DNA from: JAWXUK01 sp044432725
GTDB lineage: Bacteria; Bacillota; Clostridia; Oscillospirales; Oscillospiraceae
Assembly: GCA_044432725.1 (NCBI GenBank)
Contig: JAWXUL010000006.1
Location: 1 to 64,000 of the forward strand
Length of the DNA: 64,000 nt
Direction of reading: 5' to 3'
The translations under genes and the position numbers were made by a program. Under the pieces are notes generated by a model that was given only the letters and a program-made list of their open reading frames with translations, was not told the DNA's origin and searched no databases. Numbering within the stretch: the stretch's first letter is position 1; every line of letters starts with the position of its first letter. This document shows, one piece after another, positions 43,568-53,396 of this stretch.

Positions 43568-46500
43568 ATGAAAAAATTTATGTCTGGATTACTGTCAGTT
43601 TTGATGGTAGCACAAATCGCAACTGTCCCTGTGGCTGTGGCAATGGAAGAAGAGGATTCCTCTTTGGTGGTGGCACAAGAAAAATCCATCCCCATGACAG
43701 AACTTGACCCTGATTTGGTCATTGAGGTAGAGGATGAAAGTACCACTGTCCCCATGACCCCACTTAACCCTAGTTTGGTGATCGAGAACGCTTCCATCCC
43801 CATGACAGCACTTGACCCTAGTTTGGTGATCGAGAACGCTTCCATCCCCATGACCCCACTTGACCCTAGTTTGGTGATCGAGAACGCTTCCATCCCCATG
43901 ACCCCCATTGACCCTGATTTGGTGATTGAAAACAAGCCTGAATCCGCTGAATCAGAAGCCACCGCAATTTCAGACAGCATCGTAACAATTAGTGAAGATG
44001 ATGTAGATTGGATTCAAAGTGTTAAAAAGAGTGATGATGGTACTGAGTATGTTTATGATGCAACCATTACTTTCGATACAGCGACAGGTACCATTACAGA
44101 TGCTACGAGCAATATATCCAGTGTGGACATCCCCTCTAAAATTACGGTTGGTGATGAAGAGTATCCTGTCACGTCCATCGGTTCCTGGGCCTTTGGGCAA
44201 CATCCTGAACTCACTTCCATTGTTATCCCAGAAGGTGTCACGACTTTGGGGTATGTTTCATTCCACGAATGTCCTAAGTTAAGCAAGGTGGTGTTACCAA
44301 CCACTCTTACACTTGTAGAAAATAAAACCAGTGGTGTGTTTATGCATTGTCCTCTCCTGAAAACAGCAGGACCTGCAGACGATGGGAACGACTATAATTA
44401 TGTGTTACCAAATCCAAAAACTACAAATTTGCCAGATGCAACAGTATTAGGCAACTCATTGTTTGGTAGAAATCAGTACTTGGAAAGTGTTGTGATTCCT
44501 GAGGGAGTTGTCACGATTGACAACAATATATTTAGTGGTTGTACTGGCTTGACTTCTGTTTCACTTCCTGAGAGCCTTCGCACAATAGGTGACGGCGCTT
44601 TTTACGAGTGTTTCGCTCTGGAAGAACTTTACATTCCTGAAGGAGTTACCTTTCTTGGAAGTGGTTGCTTTTATGGGTGTATCGCTCTAGAAAAATTATA
44701 CATTCCTAGTACACTAAAAGGGCATATAGGCGAACAACCTTTTGGCTATTACAGCTCCCTTTCTTCCATGGGTCCCATTGGCAGCAATGCAGTTCTTATT
44801 TACAATATGCCTGATACCATTCCCGAACGGGCGTTTACTAATTTTTGGGAGTTGGAAGAAATTATCATTCCTACAAACGTCACAACCATTGAAGATAGTG
44901 CCTTTTGGGGTTGTAATGGCATCACCGATGTCTATTATATGGGGTCTAAATTGGAGTGGGAATATATTACGATTCAGGACGACAACAGCGACTTAACAGA
45001 AGCTCGAATCCATTATAATTACCAACTGGTGGATGGTGCGAGTACTGTAAAATTCATGCTTATTGGGGGTGCTTTCCCAGTAGAACCTAGCGAAGAAGGA
45101 GGGGGAATTACCTACAGCCAAGATGATTTAGAATTAGAAACAGATAGACATGGTTATTTTGAAGAATTACCAGTGCCTGTGAAAGGTGGGTATGAGTTCC
45201 TTTATTGGAGAAATTCCAGTGGAGAACAGTTCACCGAAGGTAGTCAGTTTACTAGTGACCAAACAGTGTACGCAGTATGGGCTGAATGCGAACATTTTGA
45301 GGTAACCTTTGATTATGGGCAAGATAACCAAATTGAAACACTGAAAACAAATAAAGATAAAACACTTTATTGGTTGGCAGAAGAAGGTGTGCGAGTTGGT
45401 CATATCTTTGAAAATTGGCAAACTGAAGTAAATGGTGCATGGGTAGAAGTAACGACAGACTATGTATTTACCCAAGATACCATTGTATACCCTAACTGGA
45501 AAGCAGCAAACGAGGTAGAACTTGGTTTAGTGGACATGGGTGAAATTGTTCTTAAAGAGAATGAATATACAATTTTCATTACACAGAATGGAGTACAACC
45601 TTGCGATGGTGCCACTGTTACAATCGGTGGAAAATCTGTTACTGTGACAGATTCCATAACTGTATTAACCATGCCTGAAACGCCTGGTACTTTGGGCATT
45701 ACCATTGAAAAGGATAAGTTTTTCTCTATAGATGAACCTTATTTCACGCCAGAAGCTGGAAAAGCTTACTTCTATGCTTTGGAATCTCTCGATAAAAGTA
45801 TTTCCTTTCCTCTCGTCTCAGCAACCTTAGTACAAGAAGGCATAAAGTACAATTTTCTAACAGATACACCAACGTTCTTTGCATCAAATAGTACTTTCAT
45901 AAAAAATGATTCCCTACTGTTTGATGTAACAGCGCTTAGTGCTGCGTCACTGGATATTGTAAATTACAAGGTCACCCAAGGATCTACTACCCTTGCTAGC
46001 TATTCTCCCTCAGACGATGCTCCCAGTGACTTCAAATTGGATGTACAACGCATGGACACAGGAGGATTGATGGTAAAAGGCTTAAAAGCGAACCAACGCG
46101 TTTATTTAACTGCTACAGATGCGCAAGGAAATTCTGAAACAGAAGAGCTAAGTTTACAAATAGATTCTGCTTATGTAATAGGAGGTGACCTTTCTCTTGC
46201 ATACATGGACGGAGTAAGTGCACCGACGGAAGAGGCTGTTGATGATAAAGATACCCAAACTTTTTTAAAGGATTTATGGTTTAAAGATGGGCAGTTAAAA
46301 ATTGATTCTGATCTACTTCCAGTCTCTTTTTTCTACGATGAAGGTGACGGCATTTACCGATATATCTTGAATGGAGATCAAATTGAAAAAAAAGTATATG
46401 AAGACTATAAAAATGTATTCAAATCAAAAACTGCCACTAGAACCATGTTTGGTTTGGAGTCAGGCAATCTAGAAGAACAGATTTTAAATTTTGATAAATA

Positions 46501-49500
46501 CACCGACTTAAGAAATCAACTTCAAAGTCCACCGACAGAGTTTACCGTGGGAGGAATTAGTGCAACCTTAGATGGAAGTGGCTATTTGCAATATAACACC
46601 AAGAATGTTGAAAGTGATGGTGAAGCTGCACTATTTGTAATGGGTTCTGTAACTTCCTCAATCTATAGAAACGCAGTTTTTGGGGGTGTGCCTGTCACAA
46701 TAAAGGGCACGGGAACATTAGGCTTAGAATTGCGTGTTACTGCAGAGTTTGATAAGTTTGGAAATGCTGGGTACGATAATCTCTTCAACACCTCCTTCCA
46801 AACAGCATTCATTACCTATGTAGCAGACAAGACTAAAGCACTTGATGTTTCCATTATACCGCAAGTGTACATCGGAATTCTGGGTGGGATTGGTGCAACA
46901 GTAAATTCTAATTCCACCATGATCGGGGGATATGGTGATGCTAATCTGTATCTTTATTGTCCTGCTGATCCTGTGGGCCTGGACTCTGTCACAATCTTAG
47001 CGGATGCTGGCATAGCAGGAGCCTTTCTTGGCGAAGAAATAAAATTATCTTTAATTTCTACGCAAGGCGAAAAAACATTATGGGAAAGATCTCCAAGCAA
47101 AACTCGCGCTCACACTCTTTCCACCACGGCGGCAAACGATATGGCACGTGTTGCTTCCCCTGATGTCACTGCAGTAAAAGAATATTCCCTGAATTATACT
47201 CAGCCAAAATTGGTCACAGTAAATAATAAAAAATATCTATTCTGGCTTGATGATGCTGGGGAACAGCGTACAGATTTAAATTGTTCCACTATTTTCTATG
47301 CAACCAGCAACGATGGAGTGATTTGGTCTGAACCAGAGCAGTTATTTGGTGAATCTGAGAATGATTTTGCTCAATTTAATCTAAGTGTCGCTGTAGAAAA
47401 TAATAATATTCACCTTGTATGGTTACAAGGCACTGAAATTTTCTTAGATGATATCGATTTGGCAGAGAAAGCGATGAAAACAGAAGCCTATCAAGCTGTG
47501 CTTGATACTACCACAATGAAACTTAGCGAGCCAACAAGAATTACTACTAATGACAAATACGAAGGTTTAACAACTTTCTCGGAAGATGGTTCTATGCTTT
47601 TATGGCTTGAGAATGATATGTCAAAAGGCATTGAGAGTATTTTTTCTGTGGAAGCAAACAATACGCTATGTTATGCCTATACCAATGATTTAGAGAAGCC
47701 AGTTACAGTACTAACTGATGCTAATTTAGGTAGTTGTGTGATTGGTCATTTAGGTTTAGATGAGACCATCGCTTATTTAGAGGTTGATGAGGAAGTAGAG
47801 GACAATGAAAGCGGCTCTATTACCACTTTAAAACTGTATGATATTAAATCTGAAACTAGAAAAGAAATGACTTCTGGAGTCATCACGGGCTTAACTTTTG
47901 TGAATAATAGCCTTTATTGGATGATAGGGAATCAAATTTATAGCACTACAGATGGTGTCACAGTGACAGAACTTTTAGACGAGGAAGATGGCTATGTCTT
48001 ACCAACAGATTTCCTAATCTTAGAAGATGATGATAAAACCTATCTTGTCTATGGTGGGGTTTCAGAAGGAGCTGACGAGGGTAGTCCTGTGATGACTATC
48101 TATGCCAGTGAAAAAACTGCGACTGGTTGGTCGCCAGCCTATGAATTGTTCCAAACAGACAGCCAAACCATCTATAATTTAAGTGGTTATGTGGAAAATG
48201 GGATGTTCCATCTGGCTTACCTAGAAAGAAACGGTGAATATGCTTCAGTCATGGTCACTCATGTTGAACCCCAAAGAGAACTTTCTTTAGACTTTATGTA
48301 CTATGACTGGGAAGCGATGGAACTTGGGAAACCACTGGAATTATTACTGACTGTCAGCAACGTAGGTGGCGTTCCTTTAGATAATGTTTATGTTTATGTT
48401 AACAACGAATTGGAAGATACTTTTAACAAATTAATTCCAATTGGTGGCTCAGAAATGTTGACAAGCTATGGATTTACGTTACCTGCTTCACTAAATGGAG
48501 TCACAGAATATGTGGTAAAAGTAGTAGCAAGCCCTGATGATTTAGCTACCACAGAAGGAGTAACCATGTCTGTTGGTTACACAGATTTACAAATGTCTGC
48601 TGTTCGTCAAAAAGTAAACTCTAATGAATTTGTAGTATTGAATATGGAGAATCTCACCAATATCCCCACAAATGCTACCTTGAATGTCTATCGAGATAGT
48701 TGGGAAGGAGACATTGTTTTTACAAAAGACTTCTCCAATCTATCAAAGAACAGCTCAATCATGCAAGTTCTGGATTTATCTACCATTGAATTGACCTTAG
48801 ATGCAAGAATTGACAATTTTTACTTTGAAGTAGTTCCCACAACAGCCAGCGAACTATACGAAAGTGATAATAAGGCTTCCGTATATCTTGGCACGAATCG
48901 TGAGGTGTTATCTGATGACCTTAGTTTCACCATCACCTACAACGCAAATGGAGGCACTGTTTCTCCAAGTTCAGGCACAACAGACAGCTCTACAGGAAAA
49001 TTAACCTCTCTCCCCACACCTACCAGAACAGGATACACCTTTAATGGTTGGTACACATCAACCACAGGTGGAACAAAAGTAACCACTTCTACAGAGTTCA
49101 CAGAAAATACCACAATATACGCACAGTGGACAAAGAATAGCACAGATTCAGGCACTGGCACCCCTGATTCAGGCACTGGCACCCCTGATTCAGGCTCGAA
49201 TAATAACAACTCTAGCAATTCTGGAAGCAATTCTTCCAGTAACTCAAGCACCTCAACCTCTACAACCACCTACACAAACACCCTCCCCACCTCCGATTAT
49301 GGTACTATCACCATGACACCCAAAAATCCAAAATCTGGTGATACAGTAAGCTTGGAAATTTCACCTAACGATGGGTACGAGGTTGATGAAGTGATTGTAA
49401 CAAGCACAAGCACTGGAGCAGAAATTGAGGTGACATTGAATGATGATGGTACTTATTCCTTTACGCAACCCTCTGGAACAGTGTCAATAGAAGTGATTTA

Positions 49501-50116
49501 CAACGAAACAGAAAAATCAAACACCATCATAGACCTCCCTATCATCAACAACATGTCCACAAGTACCTTTAGCGACATAAGAGACGCAAGTGTCTGGTAC
49601 TATGAACCAGTGAAATTTATCTATGATCGTGGTTTGATGGCAGGAACAAGTGATTCTTTGTTCTCTCCTGAATTGCCAATAAGCCGTGGAATGATCGTGC
49701 AAATTCTCTATAGATTAGCAGGTTCCCCCTCAGCAACAGGCACAAATTTCACTGATGTAACATCTACTGACTACTACGCAAACGCCGTGGCTTGGGCAAG
49801 TTCTGTGGGTGTGTCTACAGGTACTGGCAACAATCAATTCTCTCCAAACAAAGATATGAGTCGAGAAGAATTAGTTGTTATGTTGTATGCTTACGAGAAA
49901 ATCTATGGAAATGGTGGATTCACAGACATGTGGTCGTTCCCATTAGACTTCTCTGACAGCAATAACATTACCGATTGGGCATATGAAGCAACAGCTTGGT
50001 GTTTTATGAACGGAATTATTGTAGGAAGAGAAGGCAATACCTTTGACCCCAAAGGTTCAGCAAAGCGATGTGAAGTGGCTCAAATTTTGAAAAACTTCAT
50101 CGAGCTTTATTCCTAA
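43568..50116 (+). CDS. Giant SLH-domain surface protein (2182 residues)
   Basis: Signal peptide (1-27). Residues 40-122: five copies of a 16-residue repeat (SIPMTxLDPSLVIENA). About 195-465: leucine-rich repeats of the BspA/LRR_5 type (LTSIVIPEGVTTLGYVSFHE and similar). About 497-647: two Flg_new/InlB-B-like repeats. About 700-1180: beta-rich, unassigned. About 1205-1560: beta-propeller-like repeats (KYLFWLDDAGEQ, IYASEKTATGWSPAYELF). About 1570-1680: CARDB-like domain. About 1788-1855: an InlB-B repeat (RTGYTFNGWYTSTTGGTKVT). Then a Gly/Thr/Asn/Ser linker, a beta domain like that in the other SLH protein, and three SLH domains (about 1997-2182). It is an exported, wall-bound adhesin-like protein. 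Ribosome site GAAGGAG; monocistronic. Confidence 0.92.
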   Translation: MKKFMSGLLSVLMVAQIATVPVAVAMEEEDSSLVVAQEKSIPMTELDPDLVIEVEDESTTVPMTPLNPSLVIENASIPMTALDPSLVIENASIPMTPLDPSLVIENASIPMTPIDPDLVIENKPESAESEATAISDSIVTISEDDVDWIQSVKKSDDGTEYVYDATITFDTATGTITDATSNISSVDIPSKITVGDEEYPVTSIGSWAFGQHPELTSIVIPEGVTTLGYVSFHECPKLSKVVLPTTLTLVENKTSGVFMHCPLLKTAGPADDGNDYNYVLPNPKTTNLPDATVLGNSLFGRNQYLESVVIPEGVVTIDNNIFSGCTGLTSVSLPESLRTIGDGAFYECFALEELYIPEGVTFLGSGCFYGCIALEKLYIPSTLKGHIGEQPFGYYSSLSSMGPIGSNAVLIYNMPDTIPERAFTNFWELEEIIIPTNVTTIEDSAFWGCNGITDVYYMGSKLEWEYITIQDDNSDLTEARIHYNYQLVDGASTVKFMLIGGAFPVEPSEEGGGITYSQDDLELETDRHGYFEELPVPVKGGYEFLYWRNSSGEQFTEGSQFTSDQTVYAVWAECEHFEVTFDYGQDNQIETLKTNKDKTLYWLAEEGVRVGHIFENWQTEVNGAWVEVTTDYVFTQDTIVYPNWKAANEVELGLVDMGEIVLKENEYTIFITQNGVQPCDGATVTIGGKSVTVTDSITVLTMPETPGTLGITIEKDKFFSIDEPYFTPEAGKAYFYALESLDKSISFPLVSATLVQEGIKYNFLTDTPTFFASNSTFIKNDSLLFDVTALSAASLDIVNYKVTQGSTTLASYSPSDDAPSDFKLDVQRMDTGGLMVKGLKANQRVYLTATDAQGNSETEELSLQIDSAYVIGGDLSLAYMDGVSAPTEEAVDDKDTQTFLKDLWFKDGQLKIDSDLLPVSFFYDEGDGIYRYILNGDQIEKKVYEDYKNVFKSKTATRTMFGLESGNLEEQILNFDKYTDLRNQLQSPPTEFTVGGISATLDGSGYLQYNTKNVESDGEAALFVMGSVTSSIYRNAVFGGVPVTIKGTGTLGLELRVTAEFDKFGNAGYDNLFNTSFQTAFITYVADKTKALDVSIIPQVYIGILGGIGATVNSNSTMIGGYGDANLYLYCPADPVGLDSVTILADAGIAGAFLGEEIKLSLISTQGEKTLWERSPSKTRAHTLSTTAANDMARVASPDVTAVKEYSLNYTQPKLVTVNNKKYLFWLDDAGEQRTDLNCSTIFYATSNDGVIWSEPEQLFGESENDFAQFNLSVAVENNNIHLVWLQGTEIFLDDIDLAEKAMKTEAYQAVLDTTTMKLSEPTRITTNDKYEGLTTFSEDGSMLLWLENDMSKGIESIFSVEANNTLCYAYTNDLEKPVTVLTDANLGSCVIGHLGLDETIAYLEVDEEVEDNESGSITTLKLYDIKSETRKEMTSGVITGLTFVNNSLYWMIGNQIYSTTDGVTVTELLDEEDGYVLPTDFLILEDDDKTYLVYGGVSEGADEGSPVMTIYASEKTATGWSPAYELFQTDSQTIYNLSGYVENGMFHLAYLERNGEYASVMVTHVEPQRELSLDFMYYDWEAMELGKPLELLLTVSNVGGVPLDNVYVYVNNELEDTFNKLIPIGGSEMLTSYGFTLPASLNGVTEYVVKVVASPDDLATTEGVTMSVGYTDLQMSAVRQKVNSNEFVVLNMENLTNIPTNATLNVYRDSWEGDIVFTKDFSNLSKNSSIMQVLDLSTIELTLDARIDNFYFEVVPTTASELYESDNKASVYLGTNREVLSDDLSFTITYNANGGTVSPSSGTTDSSTGKLTSLPTPTRTGYTFNGWYTSTTGGTKVTTSTEFTENTTIYAQWTKNSTDSGTGTPDSGTGTPDSGSNNNNSSNSGSNSSSNSSTSTSTTTYTNTLPTSDYGTITMTPKNPKSGDTVSLEISPNDGYEVDEVIVTSTSTGAEIEVTLNDDGTYSFTQPSGTVSIEVIYNETEKSNTIIDLPIINNMSTSTFSDIRDASVWYYEPVKFIYDRGLMAGTSDSLFSPELPISRGMIVQILYRLAGSPSATGTNFTDVTSTDYYANAVAWASSVGVSTGTGNNQFSPNKDMSREELVVMLYAYEKIYGNGGFTDMWSFPLDFSDSNNITDWAYEATAWCFMNGIIVGREGNTFDPKGSAKRCEVAQILKNFIELYS
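43684..43933 (+). repeat. 48-bp tandem repeats in the SLH gene
   Basis: Three consecutive near-identical 48-bp units (43790-43837, 43838-43885, 43886-43933) and two diverged ones before them encode SIPMTxLDPSLVIEN repeats. The near-identity at the DNA level points to recent expansion and possible copy-number variation. Confidence 0.9.
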
Positions 50117-50769
50117 AAATCCATGTGACAATTTAAGCTGCTGAACAAAAAAATCATGTAATAACTTAAAAAGCAAACGGCAACAACTGGGAGTATTAGT
50201 TGTTGCCGTTTTGTGTTATAATAAGCTATGTTAAGACAATATACAACACAAGAACATGATACACTGTAACCGCCGAACAAGCAAACCAGTCTCTCTGATT
50301 TGCAAGACGAATGATCACAAGTGAAAACGAATCAACAGGAATTCCTTATTGAAACTATGCAAGATTCACCATTTGGTAGGTGGAAATTGGGATAAAATTC
50401 TGTACCCTTTACGATAACCTTCAAATAATAAGTAATGGTACTTCCGCACGTTAGTCCGTGAGATGGCTACCTTAATGATGAATATTAAGAATTGCTTTCT
50501 ATGAGTTCTGCCACTAACAGAACAGCTTTTATATCTTTTTTTTAGCCTAAAAGGACATAGGATTTCTTTAGCTTACATATCATGAAAGGTGAACAAAGGG
50601 AAAAATGATTCATAAGTGGTGAAAGGCTTCTGTAAGGAAATCATGGAGATATAACTAAATTAGCAAATAAATAACCAAAAACAAAGGCGCATGTCAGGAA
50701 CGCTGAATTTTGATTTTAAAATTAGAACTTCCTTCAGAGAAAAAGCCTTTTATTTAAGGAAAAAGGGAC
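50117..50769. other. Intergenic region between SLH gene and yefM
   Basis: Apart from the SLH terminator, about 550 bp with no gene I can support. A short frame near 50323-50391 ends MQDSPFGRWKLG and looks protein-like but is too short to assign; it could be a gene remnant. Confidence 0.4.
50175..50216 (+). terminator. Terminator of the giant SLH gene
   Basis: A 14-bp perfect stem (50175-50188 with 50198-50211, 9-nt loop) followed by TTGTGTT; 58 nt after the stop. Confidence 0.85.
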
Positions 50770-50798
50770 TTGTTTTTTTCAGAGAAAAGTGCTATAAT
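50770..50798 (+). promoter_or_regulatory. Promoter of yefM-yoeB
   Basis: TTGTTT (50770-50775), 17-bp spacer, TATAAT (50793-50798), about 30 nt before the antitoxin ATG. Confidence 0.65.
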
Positions 50799-50808
50799 TA
50801 CAGTAATT
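50796..50808. promoter_or_regulatory. Palindrome over the yefM promoter, possible operator
   Basis: AATTAC-A-GTAATT, perfect 6-1-6 symmetry, overlaps the end of the -10 box. Toxin-antitoxin pairs of this type repress their own promoter through a palindrome; the match to a known YefM site was not tested. Confidence 0.4.
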
Positions 50809-50829
50809 CAAATTAGGGGAGGTATTTTT

Positions 50830-51093
50830 ATGTTAGCAGTCACATCCAATACAATTACGAGCAAATTACAAGAATATTTTGATAAAGTTTGCGATCAAGC
50901 AGAAACGGTGTTTGTGACACGAGAAGAAGAAAAAAACGTTGTCATCATAAGCGAAGATAAATATAATGCCATGTTAAGAGAAATCAATAATGCCAAATTT
51001 TTGGAAAAACTGGATTGTTCAGAGCAAGAATTTCAAAATGGAGATGTGATCACAATGACTTTGGAAGAATTAAAGGGTTTAAAAGATGCCTAA
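50830..51093 (+). CDS. yefM: YefM-type (Phd/YefM) antitoxin
   Basis: 87 residues from ATG 50830 (GGGGAGG ribosome site); the frame extends to 50770 but that part is promoter. The N-terminal DNA-binding fold of the Phd/YefM family is seen in MLAVTSNTITSKLQEYFDKV and FVTREEEKNVVIISEDKYNAM. The C-terminal acidic tail should wrap and block the toxin. It overlaps the toxin gene by 8 nt, the usual order antitoxin-toxin. Likely autoregulated through the palindrome at its promoter. Confidence 0.92.
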   Translation: MLAVTSNTITSKLQEYFDKVCDQAETVFVTREEEKNVVIISEDKYNAMLREINNAKFLEKLDCSEQEFQNGDVITMTLEELKGLKDA

Positions 51094-51349
51094 TGTTTCA
51101 TTTTCAAAAAAAGCGTTCAGTGATTACAAATATTGGATTGCCAATGACGTTGGCGTGGTCGAGAAAATAAATGCTTTGATCGAAGATATTTCAAGAGAAG
51201 GAATCTCTAAAGGAAGGGGCAAACCAGAACCCTTGAAAGGTCGGAAAGAGTGGAGCAGAAGAATTAACAACGAAGACAGATTAGTTTATACTATGGATGC
51301 TGAAAAGACAATACAAATACGTTCCTGTAGAGGGCATTACGACTCATAA
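51086..51349 (+). CDS. yoeB: YoeB-type RNase toxin
   Basis: 87 residues, the standard YoeB length. Conserved features: FSKKAFSDYKYW at the start, GKPEPLKGRKEWSRRINNED with the catalytic Glu and Arg, RLVYTM, and the terminal RSCRGHY with the catalytic His-Tyr. YoeB cuts mRNA on the ribosome and is neutralised by YefM. All catalytic residues appear intact, so the pair is probably functional. It sits between the giant SLH gene and the element remnant, inside the segment bounded by the 152-bp direct duplication. Confidence 0.93.
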   Translation: MPNVSFSKKAFSDYKYWIANDVGVVEKINALIEDISREGISKGRGKPEPLKGRKEWSRRINNEDRLVYTMDAEKTIQIRSCRGHYDS

Positions 51350-51463
51350 CGTAAGACTTTCTTTTTTAGCTATTGACTTTCTTCATAATTTGTCTAAAGC
51401 AATCTTTAGAGAGAAGACCTCACCAGAGAAATGGTTAGAATTTTAAAACTTAAGCAAATAAAC

Positions 51464-51498
51464 AAAAGACGTAACATTCCGAGTTACGTCTTTTTTTT
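51464..51498 (+). terminator. Terminator of yefM-yoeB
   Basis: Stem AAAAGACGTAAC/GTTACGTCTTTT around a 7-nt loop (51464-51494), followed by a run of T to 51498; about 115 nt after the yoeB stop. Confidence 0.88.
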
Positions 51499-51591
51499 CT
51501 AAGCCTAAGTTTAGAAAAATGAGAAATATGTCATTTTATGACACGCTCAAAAAAATCGGAATTATTTTTCCGTTTTCTCTTGACGGAAGCA

Positions 51592-51745
51592 GAGTTCTTC
51601 CCCCCCTGATGGAGCCTGTAGCACCAGCCACTGCCCCAGAGAGACTTGTGATGAAACTTTTTAGTCCAACTTCAGTAGCAGTTTAACATTGCTTTCCTTC
51701 TTTTTGTGGGAAAAGGGCTTTGGCTCTTTTCTCACAAATTTTTTG
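51592..51745 (+). repeat. 152-bp direct duplication, right copy
   Basis: Matches 43025-43176 almost base for base. It is a fragment: only the last codons, stop and terminator of the cysteine-rich gene are present. The unlike sequence on each side shows sharp edges (GAGTTC at the left, CACAAATTTTTTG at the right). The ParB gene begins inside it. Confidence 0.95.
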
Positions 51746-52686
51746 CCATATTAGGGGCTCCTGACGATGAATTTTCCCAAGGTCCCTGTACCTTGCCACT
51801 GGAAGATTTACAACATTTTCCAAACCATAAATTCAAACTCTATGAGGGAGAGCAGCTCTCTGACATGGTAAGTTCTGTGGAAGAATTTGGAATACTCCTC
51901 CCTCTCATTGTTTGGCAGAAAGAGGACGAGCCCTATACCATTCTCAGTGGTCATAACCGATTTGAAGCAGCGCAATTAGCAGGATTGCAAGAAGTTCCTG
52001 TCATCATCAAAGAAGATTTAACTGAGGAAGAGGATACCCTTATTGTCACAGAAACCAATCTTCGGCAACGGTCCTTTGGAGATTTAAGCCATTCAGAACG
52101 TGCCTTTTCCTTGGCTCAACACTATGAAGCTATGAAGAAACAAGGCAAGAGAACGGACATTTTAAACGAGCTTTCAGACCTCTTAAACCCAGTGATACCA
52201 AGGGTTGAGGGAACTTCGCCCCAAATTGGGGCGAAGTTAAGAACAGATGAAAAAGTGGGTGGAAGTTACGGACTTTCAAAGAACTCCACAGCAAGATACA
52301 TTCGACTTGCTACACTGAATTTAATGCTCTTGGAACAACTGGATGAAGGAAAACTCCCTATGTCTGCTGCCTATGATTTGTCCTTCATAGAAAATCCAGA
52401 AATACAAGAGGCACTAGCAGATGAAATGGAACGTGGTCAAAAGGTAGATATGAAAAAAGCAGAATTACTACGTCAAACCTTTGAAAAAGGAAAACTCACG
52501 AAGGAGGTGATGAACGATGTGCTAGAAGGAAAAAAAGTAGCTAAACAGCCAAAAACAAAAGCAGTGTCAATCCCCAAGAGAATCTTTAATACTTATTTCC
52601 AACCAGAGCAAAGCAAGGCAGAAATTGAAGAAATCTTGGAAGAAGCACTGGAAATGTACTACAAAAATAGGGAGGAATGTATTTGA
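51706..52686 (+). CDS. ParB/Spo0J-like protein of a mobile element, 5' end at the duplication
   Basis: 326 residues if the GTG at 51706 is used. ParB/Srx domain: LPLEDLQHFPNHKFKLYEGE, FGILLPLIVWQ, ILSGHNRFEAAQLAG, and the RQRSFGDLSHSERAFSLAQHYEAMK helix region; HTH and helical part follow. Proteins of this kind are carried by Firmicute plasmids and conjugative elements and act in partition or regulation. The first 13 residues of the frame come from the 152-bp duplication, so the true N-terminus was probably lost and the present start is chimeric. It overlaps the next gene (TTG/TGA). Confidence 0.8.
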   Translation: MGKGLWLFSHKFFAILGAPDDEFSQGPCTLPLEDLQHFPNHKFKLYEGEQLSDMVSSVEEFGILLPLIVWQKEDEPYTILSGHNRFEAAQLAGLQEVPVIIKEDLTEEEDTLIVTETNLRQRSFGDLSHSERAFSLAQHYEAMKKQGKRTDILNELSDLLNPVIPRVEGTSPQIGAKLRTDEKVGGSYGLSKNSTARYIRLATLNLMLLEQLDEGKLPMSAAYDLSFIENPEIQEALADEMERGQKVDMKKAELLRQTFEKGKLTKEVMNDVLEGKKVAKQPKTKAVSIPKRIFNTYFQPEQSKAEIEEILEEALEMYYKNREECI

Positions 52687-53396
52687 GAGATACCACAATT
52701 CTGGCAAGCCTTTTCCAAAAGGCTACCAGAACCCTAACCCAAAATGATGAAACGTGGCGAGGATTTCTTGATACTTTCGGCAGATATTACAAGAGAAGTC
52801 TCTCTGCCACTGTCCTAATTCATATCCAAAACCCCAATGCCTTATTATTTGGATTGGAAAAAGACTGGAAAGTAGTAGGAAGAAAACTTCACCCAGAAGC
52901 ACAAAGTATTGCAGTCCTTAACACGGAAGGTACTGAAACACAGATAGAGTATTTCTTTGATATTAGTCAAACCACAGGTTCAAATGTTAGCTACGAAAAG
53001 GTGTTAAGAAACCTTTGGAGAGTTGAAGAAGAAAATAAAGCTCCTCTCATGAGCTATTTAAATGATAAATATCATTTGAATCACTTCAGCTTAGAACAGG
53101 CCATATGGGAGATCATCAAGGAGAGAGTGAAGAATTACTCTGTACTCAATGTCTTGGACGAACAGCAGACAACGTTGTTAGAAAGTAGCATCTATTATCT
53201 TGTGGGAAGCCGTTGCAACTTGAAATTTGGATTACCACATTTTAAAGGCTTACAAAGTTGCCAGTCAGTGGAAAATTTCATCAATATAGGCGAGAATATA
53301 GCTGATATTGTAAGACCTCTATTACAAGAAATAGGTCACGAAATCGGTGAAATAGAGAGGAGTAAAGCACATGGACAACCTATACAACCTGAGTGA
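52683..53396 (+). CDS. LtrC-like/ArdC-like N-terminal domain fragment of a conjugative-element protein
   Basis: About 237 residues from TTG 52683, 7 nt after GGAGG; an ATG at 52677 is only 1 nt from that site. The sequence (LTQNDETWRGFLDTFGRYYKRS, then FDISQT and NLWRVEEENKAPLMSYL) corresponds to the N-terminal domain of the very large SNF2-helicase/methylase proteins of Firmicute integrative and conjugative elements. There the domain is followed by a long linker and the enzyme parts; here it stops at a TGA (53394), with the TnpV gene overlapping its end. So it is either a natural short version or a truncated piece. Confidence 0.65.
   Translation: MRDTTILASLFQKATRTLTQNDETWRGFLDTFGRYYKRSLSATVLIHIQNPNALLFGLEKDWKVVGRKLHPEAQSIAVLNTEGTETQIEYFFDISQTTGSNVSYEKVLRNLWRVEEENKAPLMSYLNDKYHLNHFSLEQAIWEIIKERVKNYSVLNVLDEQQTTLLESSIYYLVGSRCNLKFGLPHFKGLQSCQSVENFINIGENIADIVRPLLQEIGHEIGEIERSKAHGQPIQPE

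Noticed and set aside
48937..49269. Valine/leucine-rich minus-strand frame inside the giant SLH gene
   Set aside because: Reverse shadow of the Thr/Ser-rich repeat and linker region.
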